A program made the translations under genes and the position numbers. Below the pieces are notes generated by a model that did not search any database, had not been told where the DNA came from, and was given only the letters and a program-made list of their open reading frames with translations. Shown in pieces: positions 54,680-63,550 of a stretch of 64,000 bases of DNA. Source of the DNA: DAOPYU01 sp942493245 (GTDB lineage Bacteria; Sumerlaeota; Sumerlaeia; UBA8349); contig OW818685.1 in assembly GCA_942493245.1 (NCBI GenBank), positions 5,704,001 through 5,768,000 on the forward strand. Direction: 5' to 3'. Every line of letters begins with the position of its first letter. The stretch's first letter is position 1.

Positions 54680-55147
54680 ATGCTGGGTACGATTTTCTTG
54701 CTTCTTCTGGCCGGAATTTTACTGGTCGCCGCCGAAGCGTTTGTGGCGGGGGGCTTTCTGGCCGTCCTGGGCACCCTGTGCCTGCTGGGCGGATCGGCGC
54801 TCTGTTACTCCCAATATGGAGCACTGGCCGGAACGATCTGCCTGGTGGTGAGCGGGGGCGCCGCACTGGGCATCGGGATCGGGTGCTTTGTGTACGCCCT
54901 GCGGCGCCTGGCCGTTCAGCCGATGCCGCCCGTGCAACCCACCGCTCACAGTCTGGCCCCCTGTGTGGGCCAGGCGGGACGCGTCCTGACGGACCTGGAC
55001 CCCACGGGTTTTGTCGAACTGGACGGGAAGCGACTCCAGGCCCGCAGCGAGTCTTCCGAAATCCACATCCCGGTGGGCGCCCAAGTCGAGGTGATCGGTC
55101 TCGACAGCGCCTTCCTGGTGGTTCGCCCTCACCCGGAACAGGCCTGA
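54680..55147 (+). CDS. NfeD-like membrane protein
   Basis: 155 residues. Three or four hydrophobic helices (IFLLLLAGILLVAAEAFVAGG; AVLGTLCLLGGSALCYSQYG; ALAGTICLVVSGGAALGIGI) are followed by a soluble OB-fold C-terminal domain (GQAGRVLTDLDPTGFVELDG .. SAFLVVRP), the NfeD pattern. NfeD proteins usually accompany stomatin-type or ClpP-class membrane proteins, which are not adjacent here; the gene next downstream encodes the FtsH protease. The ribosome site is weak. Confidence 0.85.
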   Translation: MLGTIFLLLLAGILLVAAEAFVAGGFLAVLGTLCLLGGSALCYSQYGALAGTICLVVSGGAALGIGIGCFVYALRRLAVQPMPPVQPTAHSLAPCVGQAGRVLTDLDPTGFVELDGKRLQARSESSEIHIPVGAQVEVIGLDSAFLVVRPHPEQA

Positions 55148-55481
55148 ACGCCCTCGATGAGCGCGATTCCGGGAAACGCAAAGTAGTCCCAAACTTCTTG
55201 ACGATTTCGTCACAAGCGCGTAATAATGTAAAGCCAGTGGGGTGGGTGACCGGGGGCTTGTACGCGCAAAGGTGCGTATGCGGCCTCTTCGGTTTATTCT
55301 GAATCGCCCGAGTTTCCCCACCAGGCCCCTCGCCTTCCACCCTGAGTGCGAAGGCGGTGCGGACAGGCGGATTTGAAACCCGCCCCGATGGCCATTTCCT
55401 TCGCACCCCCGGTGTGTGAAGGTCTCTCTCGACCGCCTGAACGTCCGGCGGCGCGAAACGAATGAGGAACCCTTTTCCGTT
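55148..55481. other. intergenic region with ftsH promoter
   Basis: About 330 bases. It holds the sigma-70-like promoter at 55198-55227 and the mutated REP unit at 55367-55386. No gene. Confidence 0.45.
55198..55227 (+). promoter_or_regulatory. sigma-70-like promoter upstream of ftsH
   Basis: TTGACG at 55198-55203, an 18-base spacer, and AATAAT at 55222-55227 (5 of 6 to TATAAT), about 255 bases before the ftsH start. Confidence 0.5.
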
Positions 55482-57638
55482 ATGAAGCCACGTTTTGGAA
55501 CAATCACCCTCTGGATTGTCATCATTCTGTCCTTCCTTCTGGTGGCGCAAGTCATGAAGGATCAGCCGCGCGCCAAAGTCTTTTCGCTTTCGGAACTGAT
55601 CGCGATGGGCAAGGCCGGACACAAAATCCCCGAAAAGAGCAGCGAGCCTTCAGACCCGAAACCGATAGCGGAGGGCGATGCGAACCTCAAAACGCCCGCC
55701 GAGGGGGACAACACGGTCATTTACTCGGTCGTGGACAGCCGCGGCATCCTCGCGGGCGAATACAACGACGCGGGCACACGCACCGCCTACCGATCCGAGT
55801 ACGACCCGGTCAGCGGCCAGGGGGACTACATCCTGAACTGGGCCATCACGAACGGCATCAAATATCAGGCCAAGATGCCCAACGAGTTCCTCACCTCGTT
55901 TCTCCCCCAGATCGTCATCATGGTCATCCTGCTGGGTCTGCTGTGGATGTTTCTGGCGCGGCAGTTCTCGTCCGGATCGAACAAGGCCATGTCGTTCGGC
56001 AAAAGCCGCGCGAAACTGGTCTCCGACGGGCAGGTCAAGATCACCTTCGAAGACGTGGCCGGGATTGACGAGGTCAAGGAGGAACTTCAGGAGATCATCC
56101 ACTTCCTGAAGAACCCGGACAAGTACTCGCGCCTGGGCGCCAAGATCCCCAAAGGCGCGTTGCTCTACGGGCCTCCCGGAACCGGTAAGACCCTGATTGC
56201 GCGGGCTACGGCGGGCGAGGCGAGCGTGCCGTTTTTCAGCATCAGCGGCTCGGACTTCGTCGAAATGTTTGTCGGCGTGGGCGCTTCGCGCGTGCGCGAC
56301 CTCTTCGAGCAGGGCAAGAAAGCCAAGCCCTGCCTGATTTACATTGACGAAATTGACGCCGTGGGCCGCCACCGTTTCTCCGGTTATGGCGGCGGCCACG
56401 ACGAGCGCGAGCAGACGCTCAACGCCCTGCTCGTCGAACTGGACGGTTTTGCCCCCAACGAGGGCGTGATCGTCATGGCCTCGACCAACCGCCCTGACGT
56501 GCTCGACCCCGCCCTGCTGCGTCCGGGCCGCTTCGATCGTCAGATCCGCGTGGATCTGCCCGACATCCGCGGGCGCGAGAAAATCCTCGAGGTCCACACC
56601 CGCACACTCAAGATGGCCGAAGGGGTCTCGCTCAAGAATCTCGCCAAGGCCACGCCCGGCTTCAGTGGCGCGGACCTGGCTAACCTGGCCAATGAAGCGG
56701 CCCTGCTGGCAGCCCGTATGGGGAAAGACGCCGTGTACAACGAGGACATGAACGAGGCCAAGGACCGTGTCATGATGGGACCGGCCCGCCGCAGTCTGGC
56801 CATGACCGAGGAAGAGCGTATCCACACGGCCTACCACGAAACCGGCCATGCGCTGGTGGCCAAGCTGCTCGAAAGCAAGGACCATCAGGTCCATAAAGTC
56901 ACCATCATCCCGCGCGGGCGCGCCCTGGGACTCACGGCCATCCTGCCCGAAAAGGAAATGTACGCCCGCGGGCGCAAGCAACTCTTCGACACGCTGGTCT
57001 TCACGATGGGAGGCCGCGCCGCCGAGGAAATCGTCTTCAACGACACCAGTACGGGCGTCGGGGGCGACATCGCCAGCGCGACCAGCCTGGCCCGCCGCAT
57101 GATCTGCGAATTCGGCATGGGTGAGCGCGTGGGACCGCGCACGTTCGGTTCCCACGGCAACAACCCGATGTTCATAGGACGCGAACTCCCCGGCGCCGAG
57201 CGCGACTACAGCGAGGAGACCGCGGGCCTCATTGACGCGGAAATCCACGGCCTCATCACCAGCGCCTACGAAAAAGCCCGCGATTTGCTTCTGACGCACC
57301 GCGAGGATCTGACCCGCATCAGCCAGTCGCTGCTCGAACGCGAAACGCTGGATGGCGAGGAACTGGACACCCTTCTGCGCGGTGAAACGCTGGCGCCGTT
57401 GGCCAACGGGCAGCGAGCCAAGGAAGACCCGGCGGTGGCCACACAGCCGGACGCCATCGAGCCCCCCCCGCTTCCCGAAACGGACGAAATGCCCTCGATC
57501 GAACCCATTCCGAACGCCTGTTGCAGTCCGGCCCCCGCCGGCGCTTCTGAAATGAAACTCGAACCGGGTGATGGCGCGGCGAAACAGGTGAACGAAACGC
57601 CGCAGACCAAACAGCCCACGGATGAAAAACCCTCATGA
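55482..57638 (+). CDS. ftsH: ATP-dependent zinc metalloprotease FtsH
   Basis: A 718-residue membrane-bound protease for membrane and regulatory proteins. It has two membrane helices (7-25, 141-159) around a periplasmic domain. The AAA+ core has Walker A GPPGTGKT (230-237), Walker B IYIDEIDA (287-294) and the pore motif FVG (around 262). The second region of homology is NRPDVLDPALLRPGRFDRQ. The zinc site is HETGH (452-456), where the usual HEAGH has Thr. The C-terminal ~70 residues are a low-complexity extension (EPPPLPETDEMPSIEPIP). ATG 55482 is chosen over the open frame from 55416 because MKPRFGT leads directly into TM1. Its stop overlaps the start of the next gene (ATGA). Confidence 0.96.
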   Translation: MKPRFGTITLWIVIILSFLLVAQVMKDQPRAKVFSLSELIAMGKAGHKIPEKSSEPSDPKPIAEGDANLKTPAEGDNTVIYSVVDSRGILAGEYNDAGTRTAYRSEYDPVSGQGDYILNWAITNGIKYQAKMPNEFLTSFLPQIVIMVILLGLLWMFLARQFSSGSNKAMSFGKSRAKLVSDGQVKITFEDVAGIDEVKEELQEIIHFLKNPDKYSRLGAKIPKGALLYGPPGTGKTLIARATAGEASVPFFSISGSDFVEMFVGVGASRVRDLFEQGKKAKPCLIYIDEIDAVGRHRFSGYGGGHDEREQTLNALLVELDGFAPNEGVIVMASTNRPDVLDPALLRPGRFDRQIRVDLPDIRGREKILEVHTRTLKMAEGVSLKNLAKATPGFSGADLANLANEAALLAARMGKDAVYNEDMNEAKDRVMMGPARRSLAMTEEERIHTAYHETGHALVAKLLESKDHQVHKVTIIPRGRALGLTAILPEKEMYARGRKQLFDTLVFTMGGRAAEEIVFNDTSTGVGGDIASATSLARRMICEFGMGERVGPRTFGSHGNNPMFIGRELPGAERDYSEETAGLIDAEIHGLITSAYEKARDLLLTHREDLTRISQSLLERETLDGEELDTLLRGETLAPLANGQRAKEDPAVATQPDAIEPPPLPETDEMPSIEPIPNACCSPAPAGASEMKLEPGDGAAKQVNETPQTKQPTDEKPS

Positions 57639-58792
57639 CACCACGTTTCCTGCCCGTTCCCTCTTCCCTCGCGCGCGTGAGCCAGTGGGCCACCGCAACC
57701 GTCCTGACCCTGGGCCTTCTGTTGGCCGCCGGCTGTCAGAGCGACCGCGCCCTCAAGGACATGTCGGCCAACTACGACAACTTCATCCAGGAATTGATCG
57801 AGAAGCAGAAACGGGAAGCCACGCAGCACGCCGAGGAACTGCAGCGCCTGCGCGCGGAAAACAATGAACTGAAAAACCGCGCCGAAACCGCCGAGCGCGA
57901 GAGTAACCGCGCCAAAAACCAGATTGCCGATCGCGACCAGACCTTGTCCGATCAGGCCACGCAGAGCGCCCAGCTCAAGGCCGAAATCGAGCGAGCCAGG
58001 GGCGAAGTGGCGCTGCGCGACACCAACCTCCAGACGCTTGCGGCTCAGGCCGAGGAAGCGAAAAAGCAGGCCGAAGCCATCGAGGCCACCCGCGCCCAAC
58101 AGGCCGAGGAACTCAAAAAGGTCCAGGGCAGCGCCTCGGAAGCCGGGAAAAAGACGAAAGATCTCGAAGCGAAGGTCGCGGAACTCACCGAGGCCCTCAA
58201 GAAGGCGCAGGACGACGCCACAGCCAAGCAGAAACAGGTCGCCGACCTCGAGGGAAAAATGAAAACCCAGACCGCCCGCGCCGATGAGGCTGAACGCGCC
58301 GCCAAGGCCCAGCCCGCAGCCGCGGAAGGCGACGGATCGGACTACAAGGAAGCGCTGGAAAAGTTGAAACCCGTTCTCGAAGCCTGGCAGAAGGCCGGTC
58401 TCGGATTCGCCGAGGTGGACCCGAACCGCGGCCTGGTCGTGTACCTCAGCGCCGACGTCCTGTTCGAGAAGGGGGGCACCACCCTCGACCCGAACATTGC
58501 CGGCACCCTCAACTCGATGGCCGATATTCTGGGCAAATACAAAAACCGATACGTTGAAGTTCAGGGTCACACGGACAAGGCCCCCGTGGCCAACCTGCCG
58601 TTCGCGGACAACTGGGCTTTGGCCTCGGCCCGTGCCGACGCTCTCACCCGATTCCTCACGGCCAACTCCGCCATCGAATCCAACCGGATCAAGAGCACCT
58701 CATGCGCGCAGTACCGGCCCGTCCAGAGCCAGGCGCCCGAAGCGAAAAAACTCTCGCGCCGGGTCGAGATCGTCCTGAGCGGTCGGCCGTGA
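57635..58792 (+). CDS. OmpA/Pal-domain lipoprotein with coiled coil
   Basis: 385 residues. A lipoprotein signal ends LLAAGC (C34). Residues ~50-235 form a long coiled coil (AEELQRLRAENNELKNRAET; EEAKKQAEAIEATRAQQAEE) and the C-terminal ~120 an OmpA-like peptidoglycan-binding domain (VYLSADVLFEKGGTTLDPNI; VEVQGHTDKAPV; NWALASARADALTRFL; SRRVEIVL). It should link the envelope to peptidoglycan. Its ATG overlaps the ftsH stop, so it is translationally coupled to ftsH. Confidence 0.92.
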   Translation: MTPRFLPVPSSLARVSQWATATVLTLGLLLAAGCQSDRALKDMSANYDNFIQELIEKQKREATQHAEELQRLRAENNELKNRAETAERESNRAKNQIADRDQTLSDQATQSAQLKAEIERARGEVALRDTNLQTLAAQAEEAKKQAEAIEATRAQQAEELKKVQGSASEAGKKTKDLEAKVAELTEALKKAQDDATAKQKQVADLEGKMKTQTARADEAERAAKAQPAAAEGDGSDYKEALEKLKPVLEAWQKAGLGFAEVDPNRGLVVYLSADVLFEKGGTTLDPNIAGTLNSMADILGKYKNRYVEVQGHTDKAPVANLPFADNWALASARADALTRFLTANSAIESNRIKSTSCAQYRPVQSQAPEAKKLSRRVEIVLSGRP

Positions 58793-58930
58793 GGGTGTAA
58801 AAACGCAGAGTCGGAACATCAGAAACAAAGAAGGTCTTGAGTCTTTCCCGCCCGGCGGATATCGTTCCGTCGGGTGGTGTGTATTTCGATATTGTTTCGG
58901 CCATTCTTTCTGACAAATGAGAGCCCCGGA

Positions 58931-59920
58931 ATGCCTGAGATGGAAGAACAAGGGCTTGAAACAGAACAGGCGATCAAAGCCGACGGAACGGACATCCGGC
59001 GGGAACAGACTCGCTTGATTCGACGGTGGATCCTGACCGATGTCCTGGTTTTGGGCATCGTGTCATGTGTGTTTCTGAAACTGGGCGCCGGGACCCTGAT
59101 GGTCCATTGTGTGGAAAACGGAAACCTGACGCTTCTGAAAGTTCTCTCTCTGATCGAGCGGGACCTTTCGCACGTCCACAAACTGCGTCCGCCCTTGCCC
59201 GAGGGCTACTGTGATTTTTTCCCTCCTCCCGGTACTTATGTTCTGGGAACCTCATACCTGTGGTGTCAGGCCACTCTTCTCCATGAAGCAATCTTTTATC
59301 GGCAACGACACGTGGCCGAGTGGCTCCTTGAGAAAGGCCTGGACCCCAATACCCGCGACTATATGGGAGAAACCCCGCTTCATTATGCGATCAGGGTAAA
59401 TGACCGATCACTGGTCGATTTCCTGTTAGCACATGGCGCCGATTTGAATGTAAAGCGCGGCGGAATGACGGTTTATTCCTATGCGGCAAATGATTACGAC
59501 ATGTTCATGTACCTGATCCATCTCAATGGGGAGCCTCCCTCTTCGATTCTCGAAGAGGGAGGGGATACTTTACTTCATCGTGCCTGTGACTTGTCCAAAG
59601 ACGATCCCCGGGTCGTTCAGTACCTTCTTTCCGTGGGATTCGATCCCAATGCAAGGGGTTACGAAGGCTCCACTCCCCTGCACCGTGCCGCGCGCCGGGG
59701 CTATCCGCGAAAAGTGGCCGCCCTGCTGGAAGCCGGAGCGAAAATCGACATGCTGGATGAAGTGGGGAGTCCACTCCAGACGGGGTTCAGTTCCGATCCT
59801 CGGGTTACAAACCAAGACGTGCTCGACCTTTTGAAAAACTATGACGCCGGCCATCCGGGGAAATTCGAAAAACAGGAAGAAGAGAAAGAGCCTGTTCCGT
59901 CCTTTCTACGGAACGGGTAG
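58931..59920 (+). CDS. membrane-anchored ankyrin-repeat protein
   Basis: About 330 residues. One membrane helix near residues 32-50 (WILTDVLVLGIVSCVFL) with a basic segment before it, then four or five ankyrin repeats (ATLLHEAIFYRQRHVAEWLL; ETPLHYAIRVNDRSLVDFLL; DTLLHRACD..; STPLHRAARRGYPRKVAALL) separated by a less regular one. Ankyrin repeats bind proteins; the partner is unknown. The start could be 58931 or 58940; ribosome sites are weak. It follows the Pal-type gene by 138 bases. Confidence 0.8.
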   Translation: MPEMEEQGLETEQAIKADGTDIRREQTRLIRRWILTDVLVLGIVSCVFLKLGAGTLMVHCVENGNLTLLKVLSLIERDLSHVHKLRPPLPEGYCDFFPPPGTYVLGTSYLWCQATLLHEAIFYRQRHVAEWLLEKGLDPNTRDYMGETPLHYAIRVNDRSLVDFLLAHGADLNVKRGGMTVYSYAANDYDMFMYLIHLNGEPPSSILEEGGDTLLHRACDLSKDDPRVVQYLLSVGFDPNARGYEGSTPLHRAARRGYPRKVAALLEAGAKIDMLDEVGSPLQTGFSSDPRVTNQDVLDLLKNYDAGHPGKFEKQEEEKEPVPSFLRNG

Positions 59921-59970
59921 GTGTTTCCAGACTTCACATGTAACAGGATCACGGAAGGAAGTCTCGCCTC

Positions 59971-60621
59971 ATGAAAAACCGCTCGCCGTTCTTCCTCTCT
60001 CTGTCCCTGCCGGTTTTGGCGGTCTTTGTCTGGTCGGCCATTCATCCGCACTTCGGTTACCTTAACTGGTTCCTCGAATCTTTCCCTGTGGCGCTGGTGG
60101 CGGTTGTGCTGGTCGCGACGGGGCGGCGGTTTCCACTGACCTCGCTGCTCTATGTCCTCATCGCCCTGCACGCCGTCATCCTGCTCGTGGGCGCGCATTA
60201 CACATACGCCGAGGTTCCCCCCTTCAACTGGCTGCGCGACACGTTCGACCTCGACCGCAACTACTACGACCGGGTGGGGCACCTGGCGCAGGGCTTCGTG
60301 CCCGCCATCGCGGCGCGCGAAGTGCTGCTGCGCACGTCGCCTCTGCGTCCGGGCAAGTGGCTTTTCTTTCTGGTGTGTTGTGTCTGTCTGGCGGCGAGCG
60401 CCTGTTACGAGTTTTTCGAGTGGTGGACGGCGCTGGTCGTGTCGCCGGACTCCGCCGACGCTTTTCTGGGCGGGCAGGGGGACGTGTGGGATACGCAGTG
60501 GGATATGTTCCTGGCGCTGGTGGGGTCCATTCTGGCGCAGGTGCTTCTGGGCCGGCAGCATCTGCGCGAACTGAGGGAGAGCGGGTTGTGGAAGCCGGAA
60601 CCGGGAGCGCCAATCTCCTGA
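59971..60621 (+). CDS. DUF2238 (YjdF-like) inner-membrane protein
   Basis: 216 residues with about six hydrophobic segments. Characteristic segments of DUF2238 are YDRVGHLAQGFVPAIAAREVL, SACYEFFEWWTA and GDVWDTQWDMFLALVGSILA, each conserved in acidic/His residues in the membrane that suggest an enzymatic or transport site. No function is known. The last five residues (GAPIS) and the stop codon lie inside the CGCCAATC/GATTGGCG repeat (60608-60627), so the true C-terminus has been set by repeat insertion. Confidence 0.85.
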   Translation: MKNRSPFFLSLSLPVLAVFVWSAIHPHFGYLNWFLESFPVALVAVVLVATGRRFPLTSLLYVLIALHAVILLVGAHYTYAEVPPFNWLRDTFDLDRNYYDRVGHLAQGFVPAIAAREVLLRTSPLRPGKWLFFLVCCVCLAASACYEFFEWWTALVVSPDSADAFLGGQGDVWDTQWDMFLALVGSILAQVLLGRQHLRELRESGLWKPEPGAPIS

Positions 60622-61070
60622 TTGGCGTGGTAAAACAATTACCCGAAGGGATCTGCATGATTCGGCTCTCGGTTCTTACGAAGAGTCGTTCCGTCCCGGA
60701 GGGACAGTAAGAAAGTAGCCCACCGTTTCAACGGTGGGAAAGTTATCCCCAGACAATTCGTCCCGGAGGGACGACTGAAAAACCCGGGGGAACCAACAGC
60801 CGTCCCTCCGGGACGGGGAAAAGGGAGTATCCCGGACCCAACGCTGAAGCGCTGGGCTATTGTCAGAAGTCCCTGACGGGACTTGGGTCTGGAACAGACC
60901 TGACTCTGTGTCATCATGAAGATTCTTTTCGGCAAGGGCTATAAAAAGACGTGAGTGTCGGGTATATGAATCGTCCCGCCAGATGTGAAACACCTGGCGG
61001 GACGATTTTATTCTTGGTTTCATCAGCCGGGATGGGAGACCCACCCAGCCATAATGGCTCGTTACGGGTC
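60622..61070. repeat. intergenic REP-like palindromes
   Basis: No gene. GTCCCGGAGGGAC occurs at 60693-60705 and 60761-60773, CCGTCCCTCCGGGACGG at 60800-60816, and CCCACCGTTTCAACGGTGGG at 60719-60738. A hairpin terminator sits at 60971-61005. Confidence 0.65.
60971..61005 (+). terminator. Rho-independent terminator
   Basis: TCGTCCCGCCAG pairs with CTGGCGGGACGA around GTG/CAC and a short loop, with TTTTATT following on the plus strand. It ends transcripts from the ankyrin/DUF2238 side; on the minus strand it would only weakly act on pfp. Confidence 0.6.
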
Positions 61071-62309
61071 TTATTTTTTCTTTTTGATCTTGTCGGCCTT
61101 GATCAACGCCACCTTGGGCAGGGCGCCCACGAGCGGCAGGGCGTACTCGACGAACGCCTTGGTCACGTCGTTACCGGCCTTGTTGATGAACTTGTCGCAC
61201 ACGTGGGTGGTTTCCTTGGCCACGTTCTTCAGTTCGGTCCGCTCGTACTTGACCTTGTAGGTCTTGCCCTTCTCGCGAATGATCGCCACGCTGCCGTCCA
61301 CGTCGCCGCCCACGGCAAACTTCACGGCCGCCGCGCCCGCCTCGAAGGCTTCCTTGGCGTCCACTTCCGAAAGCACGCCCGGGTAGCAGCGCTGCAGGTA
61401 ACCGAATGTGTCGGAGCGCACGCGCAGCCCCTTGTACTTCTCGCCCAGATGCTTCTTGACCTGCGCGGCCAGCACGTCGCCCAGGGCGCCCGTGCCGCTC
61501 AGCTGGATGTTGCCGTGCGAGTCCACTTCGTTCGAGGAGGCGAATTTCTGCAGGATCGCGACGCCCTTCTCATCCGCAATGCCTTCGGACACGGCGATGA
61601 CGCAGCGGCCGAGTTTCTTATAGACGGCGTCCACGTCCTTGATGAACTGGTCCATCGAGAAGGGGCGCTCGGGCAGGTAGATGAGGTGCGGACCGTCGTC
61701 CTTGTTGGTGCGGCCCAGGGCCGAAGCGGCGGTCAGGAAGCCGGCGTGGCGGCCCATGACGATGTTGATCTTGATGCCGGGCAGCGAGCGGTTGTCGAGG
61801 TCGTCGCCCATGAAGGCCTGCGCCACGAACTTGGCCGCCGAGCCGAAGCCGGGGCAGTGGTCGGTGACGCGCAGGTCGTTGTCAATGGTCTTGGGGATGT
61901 GGAAGGCGCGCAGTTCGTACTGCTCCTGCTTGGCCATCTCGTTGAGGATGTGCGCGGTCTCGGCGGTGTCGTTGCCGCCGATGTAGAAGAAGTAGCGCAC
62001 GTCATGCTTCTGGAAGTTTTCGAAAATCTGGCGGCATTCGTCCGCGGTGACTTTCTTGCGCACCGAGCCGAGGCCCGACGACGGGGTGGCGGCGACGGCC
62101 TTGAGCATGGCCACGTCGGCGTTCTTGAGGTCCACAAAATCCTGGGCCAGCATGCCCTTGACACCATGCACGGCGCCGTAGATGCCCGTGATTTCCTTGT
62201 GTTTTTTCATTTCCAGAACCGCGCCCACCAGGCTCTGGTTGATCACGCACGTGGGGCCGCCCGACTGACCGATGACGGCGACGCCTTTGACCGGTTTCGC
62301 TTTAGCCAT
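61071..62309 (-). CDS. pyrophosphate-dependent 6-phosphofructokinase
   Basis: A 412-residue glycolytic enzyme phosphorylating fructose 6-phosphate, probably with PPi, reversibly. The phosphate-loop motif is FYIGGNDTAETA (GGND-T rather than the ATP-type GGDGS; this pattern is found in PPi-type enzymes of some groups). The substrate and catalytic motif PKTIDNDLRVTDHCPGFGSA contains the base Asp, and MGRHAGFLTAAS binds the sugar phosphate. The N-terminus VAVIGQSGGPTCVINQSLVG is typical. ATG 62309 has AAGGAGG eight bases upstream; the frame extends to 62468. Phosphate donor choice is inference. Confidence 0.9.
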   Translation of the reverse strand: MAKAKPVKGVAVIGQSGGPTCVINQSLVGAVLEMKKHKEITGIYGAVHGVKGMLAQDFVDLKNADVAMLKAVAATPSSGLGSVRKKVTADECRQIFENFQKHDVRYFFYIGGNDTAETAHILNEMAKQEQYELRAFHIPKTIDNDLRVTDHCPGFGSAAKFVAQAFMGDDLDNRSLPGIKINIVMGRHAGFLTAASALGRTNKDDGPHLIYLPERPFSMDQFIKDVDAVYKKLGRCVIAVSEGIADEKGVAILQKFASSNEVDSHGNIQLSGTGALGDVLAAQVKKHLGEKYKGLRVRSDTFGYLQRCYPGVLSEVDAKEAFEAGAAAVKFAVGGDVDGSVAIIREKGKTYKVKYERTELKNVAKETTHVCDKFINKAGNDVTKAFVEYALPLVGALPKVALIKADKIKKKK

Positions 62310-62748
62310 GACAAAATCCTCCTTGGGAGATATGAACTCCGGCGTTTGCTGTGTTGCGCAGGAAAGCCCGCCGTTTCGAGTGTCCCGGTGTCCATAGGAC
62401 GGTTCAAGCCGCCTCCGGGTTTTGCCCCAGGAAACCGATCGGCCTGCATCCTGTTTGCCATGGGGCAATCGCGAACATTTAGGGGGTTTTCAAAGGGGAA
62501 GTCAAGGTTTTTGCGGAAGAACCCCGCGTTTTCCTTGGAAAACCGCCCGGAGAGGCGGCCGTTCGGGGAAAACCGCACTCTGGTGAACAGGAGGGAGGGG
62601 ATGGGTGAACAAAGTGGACCCCGTGGACTGAGTGGAGAAAGTCCGGGGCGGCACCGGGCGGTCGGTGAGTGGGTGGATAGGGCGGTTGTCCATCCCGTCC
62701 CCCTCGCCCACTCAGTTCGTTTCCCGAGCCGGGCCACCCACAAGCCCC
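62310..62748. other. intergenic region, no clear content
   Basis: About 440 bases between two minus-strand genes. I see no gene, terminator or repeat belonging to the families described elsewhere; purine-rich GGTGAACAGGAGGGAGGGGA at about 62582-62601 resembles a ribosome site but no frame follows it. Confidence 0.35.
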
Positions 62749-63390
62749 TCAGTCCACCTTGTTCTCCGGGACGCCTGTCGGGTCCGGTTCAACCGGCAAT
62801 TCCGGGGGAACCACCGGTGATGCCTGAAGGTCTTTCCGCAAACGCCTCGCCAGCGCTACCGAGGCCCAGAAGGGCAGGAGCATCAGGAACAACAGAAAAA
62901 GATCCCCCGGACGAGACAACAGAATTCTGACCCAATCGACCCCGATCCCGAGTAAAACGGTGGCGGTCAGAGCGTTCACCAGAAGAAACCAGAACAGGCG
63001 GGTGGGATAAGGAGGCTTCGGTAGGGCGGGGGATGCCAGGATGCAGAAAGCCAGACCGGAACAATACACACACAAACCCGCTTCCGCGGCCAGTTCCCAG
63101 TTTTGGAAACGGATCAACATCGTGAGAACGACCCCGAACATGATCAGACCGAAAGCAAGCGATACAATCCCCAGAGCCATCCGAGCCGACAATCGAAATC
63201 CGAAAAAGGCGCTCACAAACCCTGAAATTCCGGTCGCCACCCAGATCCCCCACGAAATCCGGTCCTCGTCCAGAGCAAATCCCAGTGAAAAACAATAAAA
63301 AACGACGACCGAGGAGAAGGCGATCGCGCCCCACATCCCCCCTCGCCGGGTTTGACACACATCACCTGAAGATTCCGTTTGGGAAAACAT
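62749..63390 (-). CDS. membrane protein, four to six helices, unknown
   Basis: About 213 residues. After a short polar N-terminus, hydrophobic helices include AFSSVVVFYCFSLGFAL, ISGFVSAFFGF, ALGIVSLAFGLIMFGVVLTM, FWFLLVNALTATVLLGIGV and LFLLFLMLLPFWASVALARR, and the tail is acidic/proline-rich. It resembles the next gene on the right (FWASV.LA.RLR.D at the same position), so they are tandem paralogues. ATG 63390 has AGGAAGG upstream; the open frame continues to 63495. No family recognised. Confidence 0.6.
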   Translation of the reverse strand: MFSQTESSGDVCQTRRGGMWGAIAFSSVVVFYCFSLGFALDEDRISWGIWVATGISGFVSAFFGFRLSARMALGIVSLAFGLIMFGVVLTMLIRFQNWELAAEAGLCVYCSGLAFCILASPALPKPPYPTRLFWFLLVNALTATVLLGIGVDWVRILLSRPGDLFLLFLMLLPFWASVALARRLRKDLQASPVVPPELPVEPDPTGVPENKVD

Positions 63391-63550
63391 GTTCGCGCCC
63401 TTCCTGTCGCCCTGGTACAGAATCCTCTCGTTTAAAGTGAATCCTTCATGAGAACGCGGAAGATCAGGACGCCGGAGGCAGGTCGGGCTTATCATTCCTC
63501 AAATTTTTCGAACGTTTTTTTCTCCAAATCTTCAGACGTCTCAAATGCCC

